This document shows positions 23,690 through 31,841 of a stretch of 48,825 nucleotides of DNA, piece after piece (position 1 is the stretch's first letter; the number at the start of each line of letters is the position of its first letter). The notes under the pieces are model-generated. The model saw nothing but the letters and a program-made list of their open reading frames with translations. It had not been told where the DNA came from and did no database searches. Origin of the DNA: Vibrio sp. 10N.261.55.A7 (GTDB taxonomy: Bacteria; Pseudomonadota; Gammaproteobacteria; Enterobacterales; Vibrionaceae); contig NZ_MCWZ01000113.1 of assembly GCF_002877365.1 (NCBI RefSeq), forward strand, positions 1 through 48,825, given 5' to 3'. Both the position numbers and the translations under genes were made by a program.

Positions 23690-23741
23690 AGGCACCAAGC
23701 TAACTCTATTTTGGCAACGAGTTTGCATTGGGTTGGTGCCT
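23690..23741. repeat. 9-bp inverted repeat with 34-base loop
   Basis: AGGCACCAA (23690-23698) and TTGGTGCCT (23733-23741) are perfect complements in the 264-bp gap between the ABM gene and the DUF924 gene. The function is unknown; its position about 90 bases ahead of the DUF924 start could make it part of that gene's control region. Confidence 0.45.
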
Positions 23742-23833
23742 ATCTAACATAACTCGAACGACGTGACAGCATTAGCAAAAATATTAGTGCCAGCGGCCGT
23801 TTCAAGCGTATCGTATGACAGAGGGACAGTTTT

Positions 23834-24373
23834 ATGGATTACCGCAATGTTCTAACATTCTGGTTCGAAGAACTAGGGCCATCAAAGTGGTGGGTTAAGG
23901 ACGAAAACGTAGATAACCTTATCAAAAAGAAGTTTGGTACTTTGCTCGCTCAAGCCTCCCAGTGTGAGCTCTTTGAATGGCGTACGACGCCTCATGGGCG
24001 CTTAGCTGAGATCATTGTTCTCGACCAGTTCTCACGGAATGTGTACCGCGATTCTCCCAAATCTTTTGCCTCAGACACATTAGCGTTGTCGCTCGCTCAA
24101 GAAGCCGTTCGCCAAGGCCTAGATGAGCCTCTAACTCAAATTGAACGTACTTTCCTCTATATGCCTTTTATGCACAGCGAGTCGCTGGCCATCCATGACA
24201 TTGCCGTTGAATTGTTCAAAAAGAATGGTGTGGAATCAAACATAGAGTTTGAGAAAAAGCATCGCGATATTATTGAGCGGTTTGGACGTTACCCTCATCG
24301 AAATATCATCTTAAATCGTCTTTCAACTAAGGCAGAAGTGGAATTTCTAAAGCAACCTAACTCTTCTTTCTAG
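23834..24373 (+). CDS. DUF924 family protein
   Basis: The 179-residue cytoplasmic protein matches DUF924 along its length: VLTFWFEELGPSKWWVKDE (about 6-24), EIIVLDQFSRNVYRDSP (about 59-75), FLYMPFMHSESLAIHD (about 112-127) and FGRYPHRNIILNR (about 156-168). The fold is a TPR-like helical bundle of unknown function. GAGGGA at 23820-23825 precedes the ATG. Confidence 0.87.
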   Translation: MDYRNVLTFWFEELGPSKWWVKDENVDNLIKKKFGTLLAQASQCELFEWRTTPHGRLAEIIVLDQFSRNVYRDSPKSFASDTLALSLAQEAVRQGLDEPLTQIERTFLYMPFMHSESLAIHDIAVELFKKNGVESNIEFEKKHRDIIERFGRYPHRNIILNRLSTKAEVEFLKQPNSSF

Positions 24374-24399
24374 CGTTTGTTGCCCTAGACCATTTGTTA

Positions 24400-24433
24400 C
24401 TCGCTATCTTATCCCGCAGGATTGGATAGCGAG
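24400..24433. terminator. Strong hairpin between convergent genes
   Basis: CTCGCTATC (24400-24408) pairs with GATAGCGAG (24425-24433), and inner ATCC/GGAT extends the stem. It lies 26 bases after the DUF924 stop and 150 bases from the end of the convergent Lrp-type gene. No clear T-run follows. Confidence 0.5.
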
Positions 24434-24586
24434 CTATTCAAAATGAAACAAAGGCCCGTTTCGCGCTGAGATCACTCTCTAATCGAATCAATTCTAATCT
24501 GAAAATCCAACACGAAACTCTGATAAGAAGCTCTAATAAGAAACGGGGACACGTTTACGCAGTCTATCCGATTTTACTGCCGGTTT

Positions 24587-25033
24587 TTACTTTGAAGAGG
24601 TGTTAAAAAATTCAGTCAACACCGTATGCGTGATTAGGTGCCTCAACTCAGGAATCGCATTTAGCTCATCACGTATTTCATTCAGCCTTTCCATGCTCGG
24701 CGTCTCTATAAAAATCATCATGTCGGTCTCACCGCTAATGGCATGACACCACTTTACACCGTCAATAAGATAGATTTGATTGGCGTACTTTTCGCAATGA
24801 TGCGCCGAACTTGAGGTATCAAACTTGAGTGCTAAATAGGCTTTGATTAAAGACTCTTCCTTCCCTTTAGCCAGTTGAGCATGGTAGCCCAGTATGACCT
24901 GTTCTGTTTCTAATTTTTTAATCCTTGCCGTCACTGCTGAACGCGATAAATTGGCCTCTCGAGCGATATCACTGACGGAACGTCGTGCATCGTGTCGCAA
25001 GATATCGACGATGATTTGATCAAACTTGTCCAT
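24587..25033 (-). CDS. Lrp/AsnC-family transcriptional regulator
   Basis: The 148-residue protein has the two domains of the family: an N-terminal winged helix (about 5-60) with the recognition segment VSDIAREANLSRSAVTARIKKL (about 19-40), and a C-terminal RAM ligand domain (about 70-145) with AISGETDMMIFIETPS. Such regulators sense amino acids. It is 112 bases downstream of the pdxR-type gene on the same strand and may have its own promoter there. The target is unknown; the LysE-type exporter 1.5 kb away is a candidate only by common association. Confidence 0.88.
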   Translation of the reverse strand: MDKFDQIIVDILRHDARRSVSDIAREANLSRSAVTARIKKLETEQVILGYHAQLAKGKEESLIKAYLALKFDTSSSAHHCEKYANQIYLIDGVKWCHAISGETDMMIFIETPSMERLNEIRDELNAIPELRHLITHTVLTEFFNTSSK

Positions 25034-25145
25034 TGATTCCCTTCTGCGTATAAACGCGTCTCACTACCCTAACTGGTACATCGTAACACTCTGAAGTTGT
25101 GCGAAATTAATTCAAAAACAACCCTTGTCGATTAACGTCAATTAT

Positions 25146-26573
25146 TCATGTTTGAAACAGTTGTGCAAGTTCCATTATCTTACTCTCGATATCACCTGCA
25201 TTGATGTTCCCGAATCCCAACACCGCGCCTTGCCACACTCGGTGATTCATCGGCTCTCTCTCATACATAGACAATGGGCGCACAATAATGTCTTTCATTT
25301 TTGCTTGTTCACAGAACTCCATCTCATTGATGCCATGTAGCCATTTGAGCGTGACGTGAAGACCTGCAGCCTGACTGATCACTTCAACCTCTTCAGGAAA
25401 ATGATGCGTAATCGCCTCCACAATTAGACTGTGTTTTTGTTTATAGATACGCCGCATTTTTCTCACATGGCGCAAAAAATCTCCCTCGACGATGAAATCC
25501 GTTAGCGCTGCTTGCACGTGAGTCGCGGTATCCCCGCTAAGCGCATCTTTAATCTCCAAACAGCGCGAAAGCAAAGGTTTAGGGACGATCAAATACCCCA
25601 AACGTAAGCCGTTAAACATCACCTTGCTTAATGAACCGACATACAGAACGCTGGCATCTGCGCCAACTTCCACAGATAGCCCTTGAAGGCTTGGGAATGG
25701 CCGATGGGCAAATTGAAACTCGCTGTCATAATCGTCTTCAATGATGAATCGCCCCTGCTCTTTCGCCCAACGAATCAGCTCTATGCGCTGCTCCAAATCA
25801 ATTGTTGTCCCCATCGGGTATTGATTACTCGGAGTCACATAAAGTACTTTCGCCCGACTCGCTTTCACCTGAGAAAGATCCAACCCAAGTCGTGGTCTAA
25901 CTGAGACGGGTTCTGAATTTATCCCTAGTAGATCAATCACCTTTCTCATTTGAACGTAACCAGGATTTTCCATCAGTATGCTGTCTTCGGAGTTCACTGT
26001 AGACATGACCGCCAGCGACAATGCTTGCTGCGCACCGGAGGTAATAATAATTTGATCGGCACTGCAATTCACCGAACGGCTACTCGATAGGTAATCACAA
26101 AGCGCATGCCTTAAACCACTGTCGCCTTGAAGCTCTTGATTGCCGAGTAGGCTAACTCTTGTAGCATGTCTTTGCAGCAATCGGCTCCATTTCACCATTG
26201 GGAAGCTACTCAGCTCTGGGACACCAGGCGCAAAACTGCGATTGATATCAGCTTCAGCTTTACCGGATTGAACATCTCCCTGGGCAATAGCCACTTTTGA
26301 TGAAAACAGATAATCGGGTAGCTCAATCGCGACATAGTAGCCAGAGCCAGCCTTTGACTCCAAATACCCCTCCGAGGCCAGCTGTTCATACACCGCAATC
26401 ACCGTGTTTCGACTCACTGCAAGTTCAGTCGCGCATTTTCTCGTAGAAGGAAGCTTTCCTCCTTTAGGCCATAGGTGTGTCGCTATTTTTTCGCGAATGG
26501 ATGAAAACAACTGCTTTTGCAGAGAGGAAGCCGTGCGATCAAATGAGAGATCACCAATATCGATGGGCTGCAT
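25146..26573 (-). CDS. pdxR: MocR/PdxR-type regulator (GntR wHTH fused to aminotransferase fold)
   Basis: The 475-residue protein joins an N-terminal GntR-type winged helix (about 15-80; LPSTRKCATELAVSRNTVIAV) to a fold-type I aminotransferase domain. The latter keeps the PLP-binding features ITSGAQQALSLA (about 175-186), DDYDSEF with the pyridine-binding Asp (about 280-286), and the Schiff-base lysine in VGSLSKVMFNGLRLGY. PdxR senses PLP and controls vitamin B6 synthesis or salvage. The divergent gene is pyridoxamine-phosphate-oxidase-like and the spacer holds matching operator repeats, which supports PdxR over other MocR types. Confidence 0.8.
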   Translation of the reverse strand: MQPIDIGDLSFDRTASSLQKQLFSSIREKIATHLWPKGGKLPSTRKCATELAVSRNTVIAVYEQLASEGYLESKAGSGYYVAIELPDYLFSSKVAIAQGDVQSGKAEADINRSFAPGVPELSSFPMVKWSRLLQRHATRVSLLGNQELQGDSGLRHALCDYLSSSRSVNCSADQIIITSGAQQALSLAVMSTVNSEDSILMENPGYVQMRKVIDLLGINSEPVSVRPRLGLDLSQVKASRAKVLYVTPSNQYPMGTTIDLEQRIELIRWAKEQGRFIIEDDYDSEFQFAHRPFPSLQGLSVEVGADASVLYVGSLSKVMFNGLRLGYLIVPKPLLSRCLEIKDALSGDTATHVQAALTDFIVEGDFLRHVRKMRRIYKQKHSLIVEAITHHFPEEVEVISQAAGLHVTLKWLHGINEMEFCEQAKMKDIIVRPLSMYEREPMNHRVWQGAVLGFGNINAGDIESKIMELAQLFQT

Positions 26574-26608
26574 AACTGGATCTACTTTTATTTAAAAAGT
26601 GGTTCTAT
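26574..26608 (+). promoter_or_regulatory. PdxR-type direct-repeat operator
   Basis: AAAGTGGTTCTA (26596-26607) and AACTGGATCTA (26574-26584) are direct repeats 23 bases apart on the plus strand, immediately upstream of the pdxR-type start. The first agrees with the AAAGTGGW(T)CTA operator known for PdxR of actinobacteria (recalled from the literature, not checked here). The arrangement would let the regulator control itself and the divergent gene. Confidence 0.62.
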
Positions 26609-26737
26609 TTAAGCTACCAGTTAACATTATTATTGCAAGTATCTGCTCTCAATAATTCAAATGCTCATGACTCAGTAGGACGGTTAGATAAAAGCAAAAC
26701 AAATAGAACAAATAGGAAGCAATCAAAAGGAGTGTCT

Positions 26738-27421
26738 ATGTTATCCAAAACAGAAAGAACAACGATTAAAAAAGGCGAAAGAAAGGCCGTGTTCGATCCA
26801 AAAGCATTACATCAAATTATTGATGAGAGCCTTATCGCTCATATTGCAATTGAAGATCACAAAGGACCAATCGTCATCCCTATGCTGGCTTGGCGTGTGG
26901 AGGATCAAGTCTATATTCATGGTGCCAAAAACAGTCGATTACTAAGACAGCTCAAAGAGGCGAAACAAACTTGTCTTACTTTTACTTTGTTTGACGGATG
27001 GGTACTTGCCCGCTCAGCGTTTCACCACAGTGCCCATTACCGGTCTGCCGTGGTTTTAGGGCAGTTTTCTCGTATTGATGATAATGATGAGAAAGATCGT
27101 TTATTGAATCATTTCATTGAGCAAATCGCGCCGAACCGATGTTCAGAAGTCAGACTGAGTAACCAAAAAGAACTCAATGCGACTGAGCTGCTTGCCATTC
27201 CACTGACTGAAGCTTCCGTTAAAATCAGCAACTTTGGCGTAAATGATGATAATGCCGATCTTGATGTTCCCGTCTGGGCCGGGGTTTTACCTTACAGAAC
27301 CGTGGTCGGCCCGTTAGAGCGTTGCGATGATCTTCCTTCATCCATCTCCGACCCAGACTACTCAGGTGCTTATGATCAGCGTTGGTACGAACATTCAGCG
27401 ATGAACTCAATAAAAAACTAG
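26738..27421 (+). CDS. Pyridoxamine 5'-phosphate oxidase-like FMN protein
   Basis: The 227-residue protein has the split-barrel FMN-binding fold: HIAIEDHKGPIVIPMLAWR (about 35-53), YIHGAKNSRLLRQLK (about 58-72), CLTFTLFDGWVLARSAFHHS (about 78-97) and WAGVLPYRTVVGP (about 184-196), typical of the flavin-nucleotide-binding relatives of PdxH. The reaction is unknown; PdxR-type control suggests a B6 vitamer. Start: ATG 26738 with AAGGAG at 26727-26732. The in-frame TTG at 26633 would overlap the regulatory region and is unlikely. Confidence 0.83.
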   Translation: MLSKTERTTIKKGERKAVFDPKALHQIIDESLIAHIAIEDHKGPIVIPMLAWRVEDQVYIHGAKNSRLLRQLKEAKQTCLTFTLFDGWVLARSAFHHSAHYRSAVVLGQFSRIDDNDEKDRLLNHFIEQIAPNRCSEVRLSNQKELNATELLAIPLTEASVKISNFGVNDDNADLDVPVWAGVLPYRTVVGPLERCDDLPSSISDPDYSGAYDQRWYEHSAMNSIKN

Positions 27422-27500
27422 CGCTGACTGAGCCATTATTGGCAGCTTTCCAACTGCTAGGGCATAGAGCCAAGAAAGAGAGGCAAGAGTTAGGAATAGC

Positions 27501-27538
27501 CAAATTGACGGTTTAGATGATGAGAAACCGTCAATTTG
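27501..27538. terminator. 14-bp perfect hairpin
   Basis: CAAATTGACGGTTT (27501-27514) and AAACCGTCAATTTG (27525-27538) pair without mismatch around a 10-base loop. It sits 80 bases after the FMN-protein stop and 80 bases before the yjeH-type start. It could terminate the first gene, but there is no T-run; an operator for the second gene is the alternative. Confidence 0.5.
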
Positions 27539-27617
27539 ACGCCCAACTAAGACAAATTGCTAGATGTGTTTGAAGAACAGAAGCGCTAAGCTACACATCA
27601 GAATCATGGAGCGATGT

Positions 27618-28877
27618 ATGAACCAACTAAAAAAAGAAATCACCCTTATCTCTGGCATTGGCCAACTTTCTACCACTTTGATGGGAACAGGCTTGTTCAT
27701 GATTCCTGCCATTGCAGCAGGCATTGCCGCTGACATGTCTCTCTGGGCGTGGCTCTTCCTGTTCATTGCGATATGCCCGATCGCGCTCACCTTCGCAGAG
27801 CTCGGTAAACAATATCCAAGCGCGGGTGGAACGGCTTACTTTGTTCGTCAAGCGTTTGGTCGTAGACTAGAACGCAGCGTCGCGTGGCTATTTGTCAGTG
27901 TCATTCCTGTCGGTGTTCCTGCTGCTGTCGCTCTTGCCGCGGGTTTCTTACAGCAGATATTACCAGCGCCGCTTAACTCATCGTTATTTACACAGATCTT
28001 AACCGTGTTCATTCTGATTTTTGTCAGCTTAATGGGCAGTAAATCCTCAGGGCGACTTCAAACTGTCATCGCGCTCAGCATCTTCGCTTTAATTGGTGCA
28101 TTCCTTTGGAAAGGCGAGATCACCACTGACGATATTGTCATGCCTGCCATGTCTGTAGATTCAATCTGGCCTATAACCGCGGCACTCGGTGTTATGTTTT
28201 GGTGCTTTGTCGGCATAGAGGCATTTGCCCATATGGGGGAAGAGTTTAAGAACCCACAGAGAGACTTTCCTATCGCCATTCTCATCGGAAGCTTCATTGC
28301 GGGGGCAACCTATTGGGCTTGTTCGGTGGTTATTCTAAAGTTCTCAGCTTATGGCAGCGCAGAGTTTGACCACGCCTCAATTCCTTATCTGAGTGACTTA
28401 TTGTTTGGGCCTAAATTTGCACTATTGATCAGTATTCTTGGTTTCTCGGCCTGTTTTGCCAGCGTTAATCTTTACACGCAAAGCTTGTCTCGAATGGTTT
28501 GGGCGCAAGCAAGAGAGTACCGCCCTCAAGGCGCCATTGCCAAAGTGTCATCAAGAGGTGTGCCAGCGAATGCGACGTTACTTGTCGGCTTGATCTTGCT
28601 CGTATCATCGATTGGGGGAGAGATTTCTGGGCTTGATTTAGAATTCTTCCTAAAACTGGCCAATGGTATCTTCGTGCTTGTTTACTTACTCGCTATGTTA
28701 GCCGCCTTTAAGCTGCTAAGTGGTTACAAGAAGCAGCTTGCTTTGGTGTCACTGATATTATGTACCTTGGTCTTTGTCTGTTTGGGTTGGTCTATGCTGT
28801 ACGCTGTCAGCATCTTCACACTACTTAGCCTACCTTGGCAGCGTTGGTTTAAACGCAGCAATCACCAAATGAGCTAA
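27618..28877 (+). CDS. yjeH: L-methionine/branched-chain amino acid exporter YjeH
   Basis: The 419-residue APC-superfamily transporter is collinear with E. coli YjeH (418 residues, by recall): GIGQLSTTLMGTGLFMIPA (about 14-32), AELGKQYPSAGGTAYFVRQAFG (about 61-82, the last residue aside), VMFWCFVGIEAFAHMGEEFK (about 195-214) and CFASVNLYTQSLSRMVW (about 279-295). It has about 12 helices and exports methionine, leucine, isoleucine and valine. The ATG at 27618 follows GGAG at 27608-27611; an in-frame upstream ATG at 27564 has no ribosome site and lengthens the protein beyond the family. Confidence 0.9.
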   Translation: MNQLKKEITLISGIGQLSTTLMGTGLFMIPAIAAGIAADMSLWAWLFLFIAICPIALTFAELGKQYPSAGGTAYFVRQAFGRRLERSVAWLFVSVIPVGVPAAVALAAGFLQQILPAPLNSSLFTQILTVFILIFVSLMGSKSSGRLQTVIALSIFALIGAFLWKGEITTDDIVMPAMSVDSIWPITAALGVMFWCFVGIEAFAHMGEEFKNPQRDFPIAILIGSFIAGATYWACSVVILKFSAYGSAEFDHASIPYLSDLLFGPKFALLISILGFSACFASVNLYTQSLSRMVWAQAREYRPQGAIAKVSSRGVPANATLLVGLILLVSSIGGEISGLDLEFFLKLANGIFVLVYLLAMLAAFKLLSGYKKQLALVSLILCTLVFVCLGWSMLYAVSIFTLLSLPWQRWFKRSNHQMS

Positions 28878-28878
28878 G

Positions 28879-28915
28879 TTAGATTAGTTAGATTAGTGAA
28901 CTAAGCAGACTAAGA
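28879..28915. repeat. Short tandem repeat after yjeH
   Basis: TTAGATTAG occurs twice in tandem (28879-28896), then degenerate ACTAAG-centred units run to about 28915. It fills half of the short gap between the convergent yjeH and modC genes. No terminator hairpin is evident there. Confidence 0.45.
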
Positions 28916-28950
28916 CTACGACATGAATTAGCGCCAAAAGGTTTTTAAAC

Positions 28951-30057
28951 TTAATGGGACTGAGCGATATCCGCCGGTCCCATTGATACACCTTTGATCT
29001 GAGCATAAACCGGTGAATCACAACCCAGGTTCAGTTCATCGCATGCCCAGGCCGTCACATTCGCCCAAAGTTCGTCTTCTCCAAACCTCACTTTGACTTG
29101 TATCTGATCGCCTTTTTCATTTGGGTGCATCTCTTTTATCTTTCCACGTAACACATTTCGAATACTGGTGTTTTTGGGCAAAGAGGTACAAAGAGACACA
29201 TGGTTCGCCTCAACTCTTACCTTTATAAAACAACCTCTTAGACTCGAGTCCAATTCGCCGTTTACCCATAGGTGGTTACCATCTTTAAGCTCAAGACGCG
29301 TCATCGGGTATTGTGCGTGTGGCTCAATCACTTTGGCATGAAGCAGTGAGCTGAGATCCTGCGATTCAATCCAAGGCCGCATCTCATCACTGTTCCAAAC
29401 CTGTGCTAACGGCCCTTGTGCCACCACTTTCCCAGCGCTCAACACCAACATATGATCAGCAAGCTGCAAGATTTCATCCAGGCTATGGCTGACATAAACA
29501 ATCGGAATGCTAAGCTCTTTTGCGAGAGATTGTAGGTAAGCAATCAGCTCTTTTTTACGAGGTAGGTCAAGAGATGCTAACGGCTCATCCATCAGCAACA
29601 TTGTCGGAGAGGTTAGCAGCGCACGACCAATAGCCACTCGCTGTTTTTCACCACCCGATAGCGCTTTAGGGTAGCGTTCTAACAAGGTTTCTAACCCAAG
29701 TAGGTGAACTATTTTATCAAACTGATTTTGGTCAAACTCGACAACACCATACATTAAGTTTCCTTTGACGGTATAGTGTGGAAACAGACGCGCTTCTTGA
29801 AAGACATACCCTACTTTTCGTTGCTCTGGCGGTAAATTGATGTCTGACTGTCCAAGAGACCCTTTAGAGAAAAGCACTCTATCGCCCAGTAGAATCCGGC
29901 CACTATCTGGCGTCGCCAATCCCCCTAAAGCGTTCACCAAGGATGTTTTTCCCGCTCCAGATCGACCAAAAATGGCGCACACACCTTGCATAGGAATTTC
30001 GGCTTTCACATTGACGGGAAAATCGCCAAGTTGCTTTTGGATATCAATGCTTAGCAT
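28951..30057 (-). CDS. modC: Molybdate ABC transporter ATP-binding protein
   Basis: The 368-residue ATPase has Walker A GRSGAGKTS (about 31-39), the Q-loop FQEARLFPHYTV (about 86-97), signature LSGGEKQRVAIGRAL (about 134-148) and Walker B LLMDEPLASLD (about 154-164). The switch His is in YVSHSLDEIL. The C-terminal third is the TOBE/Mop domain of ModC. It powers molybdate uptake through ModB. It starts inside the end of modB (overlap ATGCTAA) and is the last gene of the mod operon. Confidence 0.95.
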   Translation of the reverse strand: MLSIDIQKQLGDFPVNVKAEIPMQGVCAIFGRSGAGKTSLVNALGGLATPDSGRILLGDRVLFSKGSLGQSDINLPPEQRKVGYVFQEARLFPHYTVKGNLMYGVVEFDQNQFDKIVHLLGLETLLERYPKALSGGEKQRVAIGRALLTSPTMLLMDEPLASLDLPRKKELIAYLQSLAKELSIPIVYVSHSLDEILQLADHMLVLSAGKVVAQGPLAQVWNSDEMRPWIESQDLSSLLHAKVIEPHAQYPMTRLELKDGNHLWVNGELDSSLRGCFIKVRVEANHVSLCTSLPKNTSIRNVLRGKIKEMHPNEKGDQIQVKVRFGEDELWANVTAWACDELNLGCDSPVYAQIKGVSMGPADIAQSH

Positions 30058-30746
30058 GATGCAGCCCCTTTTTGCTGAGCTTTTTTAGTGAGCCATTGTG
30101 AAGCCACCAAAGACGCCAGAGCAATGACAATCGAGATAATACACAAGCGCATAGCCTGAAACTCTGCGCCTGGCGTTTCAATAAACGAATACATCGCCAA
30201 AGGTATCGTACGGGTTTCATCTGGAATATTAGAAACAAAGGTAATGGTTGCGCCAAACTCACCAAGGCTACGCGCAAAGCCAATGATCATTCCTGAAATG
30301 ATACCAGGGGCTGTCAACGGGAGCGTTATCGTTAAGAATACACGCCATGGTGAGCTACCCAAGGTTCTTGCCGCCTGCTCTAAACGCGTATCAACAGATT
30401 CTATCGCTTGGCGAATCGCTCTCACCATTAAAGGGAATGAAACGACGGCTGAAGCCAATGCTGCGCCTTGCCAACTAAATGAGAAACTGACACCAAACAC
30501 TTGATACAGCCATTGTCCAATCACGCCTTGCCTGCCCATCGCAACCAATAGCAAATACCCTATGACAACGGGCGGCAACACCAATGGAAGATGAATAACC
30601 CCATCAAGCAAGGCTTTTCCATGAAACTCTCGCCGAGCAAGAACCCACGCGGCTAATATGCCAAATGGCAAGCTAACAAGAACAGCAACACTGGATACCT
30701 TCATGCTGAGCAACAATGCCGACACTTCATATTCAGTCAGCATCAC
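30051..30746 (-). CDS. modB: Molybdate ABC transporter permease
   Basis: The 231-residue inner membrane permease has about five helices. The EAA loop that docks ModC is LEQAARTLGSSPWRVFLTI-like (about 120-138). The LPLVLPPVVIGYLLL stretch (about 50-64) is typical of ModB. A GTG at 30746 or an ATG at 30743 are both possible starts; the first overlaps the modA stop as GTGA, pointing to coupled translation. It overlaps modC by 7 bases. Confidence 0.94.
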   Translation of the reverse strand: MMLTEYEVSALLLSMKVSSVAVLVSLPFGILAAWVLARREFHGKALLDGVIHLPLVLPPVVIGYLLLVAMGRQGVIGQWLYQVFGVSFSFSWQGAALASAVVSFPLMVRAIRQAIESVDTRLEQAARTLGSSPWRVFLTITLPLTAPGIISGMIIGFARSLGEFGATITFVSNIPDETRTIPLAMYSFIETPGAEFQAMRLCIISIVIALASLVASQWLTKKAQQKGAASC

Positions 30747-31534
30747 TGATTAACCCCAAATCCGTATTGCTCGAATACAACTCGCGCTTCTTCACTTTGC
30801 AAGTATTGATAAAATTGCATCGCGGACTTCGATGGTTTCTCGCTGACCATCACCATTGGGTATTCGATGGGGGAATGGCTTTCTACTGGAAATGTCGCTA
30901 TCTGAGCAACCTTCGTCGATACTTCAGCGTCCGTTTGATAAACAATACCCAAAGGCGACTCCCCTCTTTCGACAAGAACGAGTGCGCCGCGAACGTTATT
31001 TGCTCGAGCCAACTGTGGCTCCAATTCATCCCATTGCTGATAGTAATATAAAGCCTGCTTCGCGTATTGGCCAACGGGAACATGCGCAGGGTCACCCAAG
31101 GCCAAACGTCCACCCGCTAACAAATCCAGCAATGAGGAACCTGGCTCGCTCTCTATACTCGGGTTGGCAGCCAATGCGGAACCATTGGGCGCAATTAACA
31201 CCAATCTATTGGTCAGAAGCGTGACTCGACTTTTTGCGTCAACCGCTTGCTTCTCAATAACATAATCGAGCCATTTTTGATTGGCGGGAAAATAGATGTC
31301 CGCAGGCGCACCGTACTCCACCTGACGGGCAAGAGCCGATGATGAAGCAAAAGAAAGGCGTATTTTCGTATCATGAGTCGCTTGGTAACTGTCTGCAATA
31401 TCTGTTAAAGCATTGGTTAGTGACGACGCTGCAAATACGGTGACGGTATCTTGGGAGTACACATTCGGAACAAGGCCAACCAAAGTTACCAGCGCCAAAA
31501 CAAGGCGCTTCTTTGCCTTATAAAAATATTTCAC
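30743..31534 (-). CDS. modA: Molybdate-binding periplasmic protein
   Basis: The protein of about 263 residues starts with a Sec signal peptide (hydrophobic segment LVLALVTLVGLV, cleavage near NVYSQ). The mature part carries the ModA oxyanion-binding features: VFAASSLTNAL (the ASS motif), FASSSALARQVEYGAPADI and PVGQYAKQAL. It delivers molybdate or tungstate to ModBC. I take the GTG at 31534 (MKYFYKAKKRL) because it gives a normal signal peptide; an in-frame GTG at 31573 would add 13 residues. The ModE box lies just upstream. Confidence 0.92.
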   Translation of the reverse strand: MKYFYKAKKRLVLALVTLVGLVPNVYSQDTVTVFAASSLTNALTDIADSYQATHDTKIRLSFASSSALARQVEYGAPADIYFPANQKWLDYVIEKQAVDAKSRVTLLTNRLVLIAPNGSALAANPSIESEPGSSLLDLLAGGRLALGDPAHVPVGQYAKQALYYYQQWDELEPQLARANNVRGALVLVERGESPLGIVYQTDAEVSTKVAQIATFPVESHSPIEYPMVMVSEKPSKSAMQFYQYLQSEEARVVFEQYGFGVNQ

Positions 31535-31598
31535 GTTTGAATTTCGCCTCACGGTCTTTATATGAATGTCCACACACTCAAATTTGGCTTTCTGGTTC

Positions 31599-31638
31599 AG
31601 AACTATCGTTATATACTAAACTATATAACGATAGTTCT
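31599..31638. promoter_or_regulatory. ModE operator (17-bp perfect inverted repeat)
   Basis: The arms 31599-31615 and 31622-31638 are perfect complements with a 6-base spacer. The core CGTTATATA-N6-TATATAACG equals the ModE consensus. It lies 65 bases upstream of the chosen modA start and about 200 bases before modE, so ModE with molybdate would repress modABC. Confidence 0.93.
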
Positions 31639-31727
31639 CTCAACGCTAATACTTTACTGATCGTATCGATCCTAAGGGGCTAATTGTGGTGAGATAGCTT
31701 GGATTAAAATACAGAGCCACCTTTAAA

Positions 31728-31772
31728 CTGCTTAGTTTTGTACTACTTAGCTTTATACTGCTCAGCTTTAAC
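31728..31772. repeat. 15-bp tandem repeat, three copies, upstream of modE
   Basis: CTGCTTAGTTTTGTA, CTACTTAGCTTTATA and CTGCTCAGCTTTAAC follow each other without gap. They lie between the ModE box and the modE start, where they could act in the modE leader or be a minisatellite. The CTTAGC core is shared with the repeat at 16024-16098. Confidence 0.65.
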
Positions 31773-31841
31773 GTCTGATGATGTTCTCTTCGCTGCGAGG
31801 AGTTTCCGCTAGCGTACTTATCAATGAGGAAGCCATACACA

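Noticed and set aside
27564..27617. Longer N-terminus of the YjeH-type exporter
   Set aside because: No ribosome site at 27564; GGAG at 27608-27611 serves the ATG at 27618, which gives the family's normal length.
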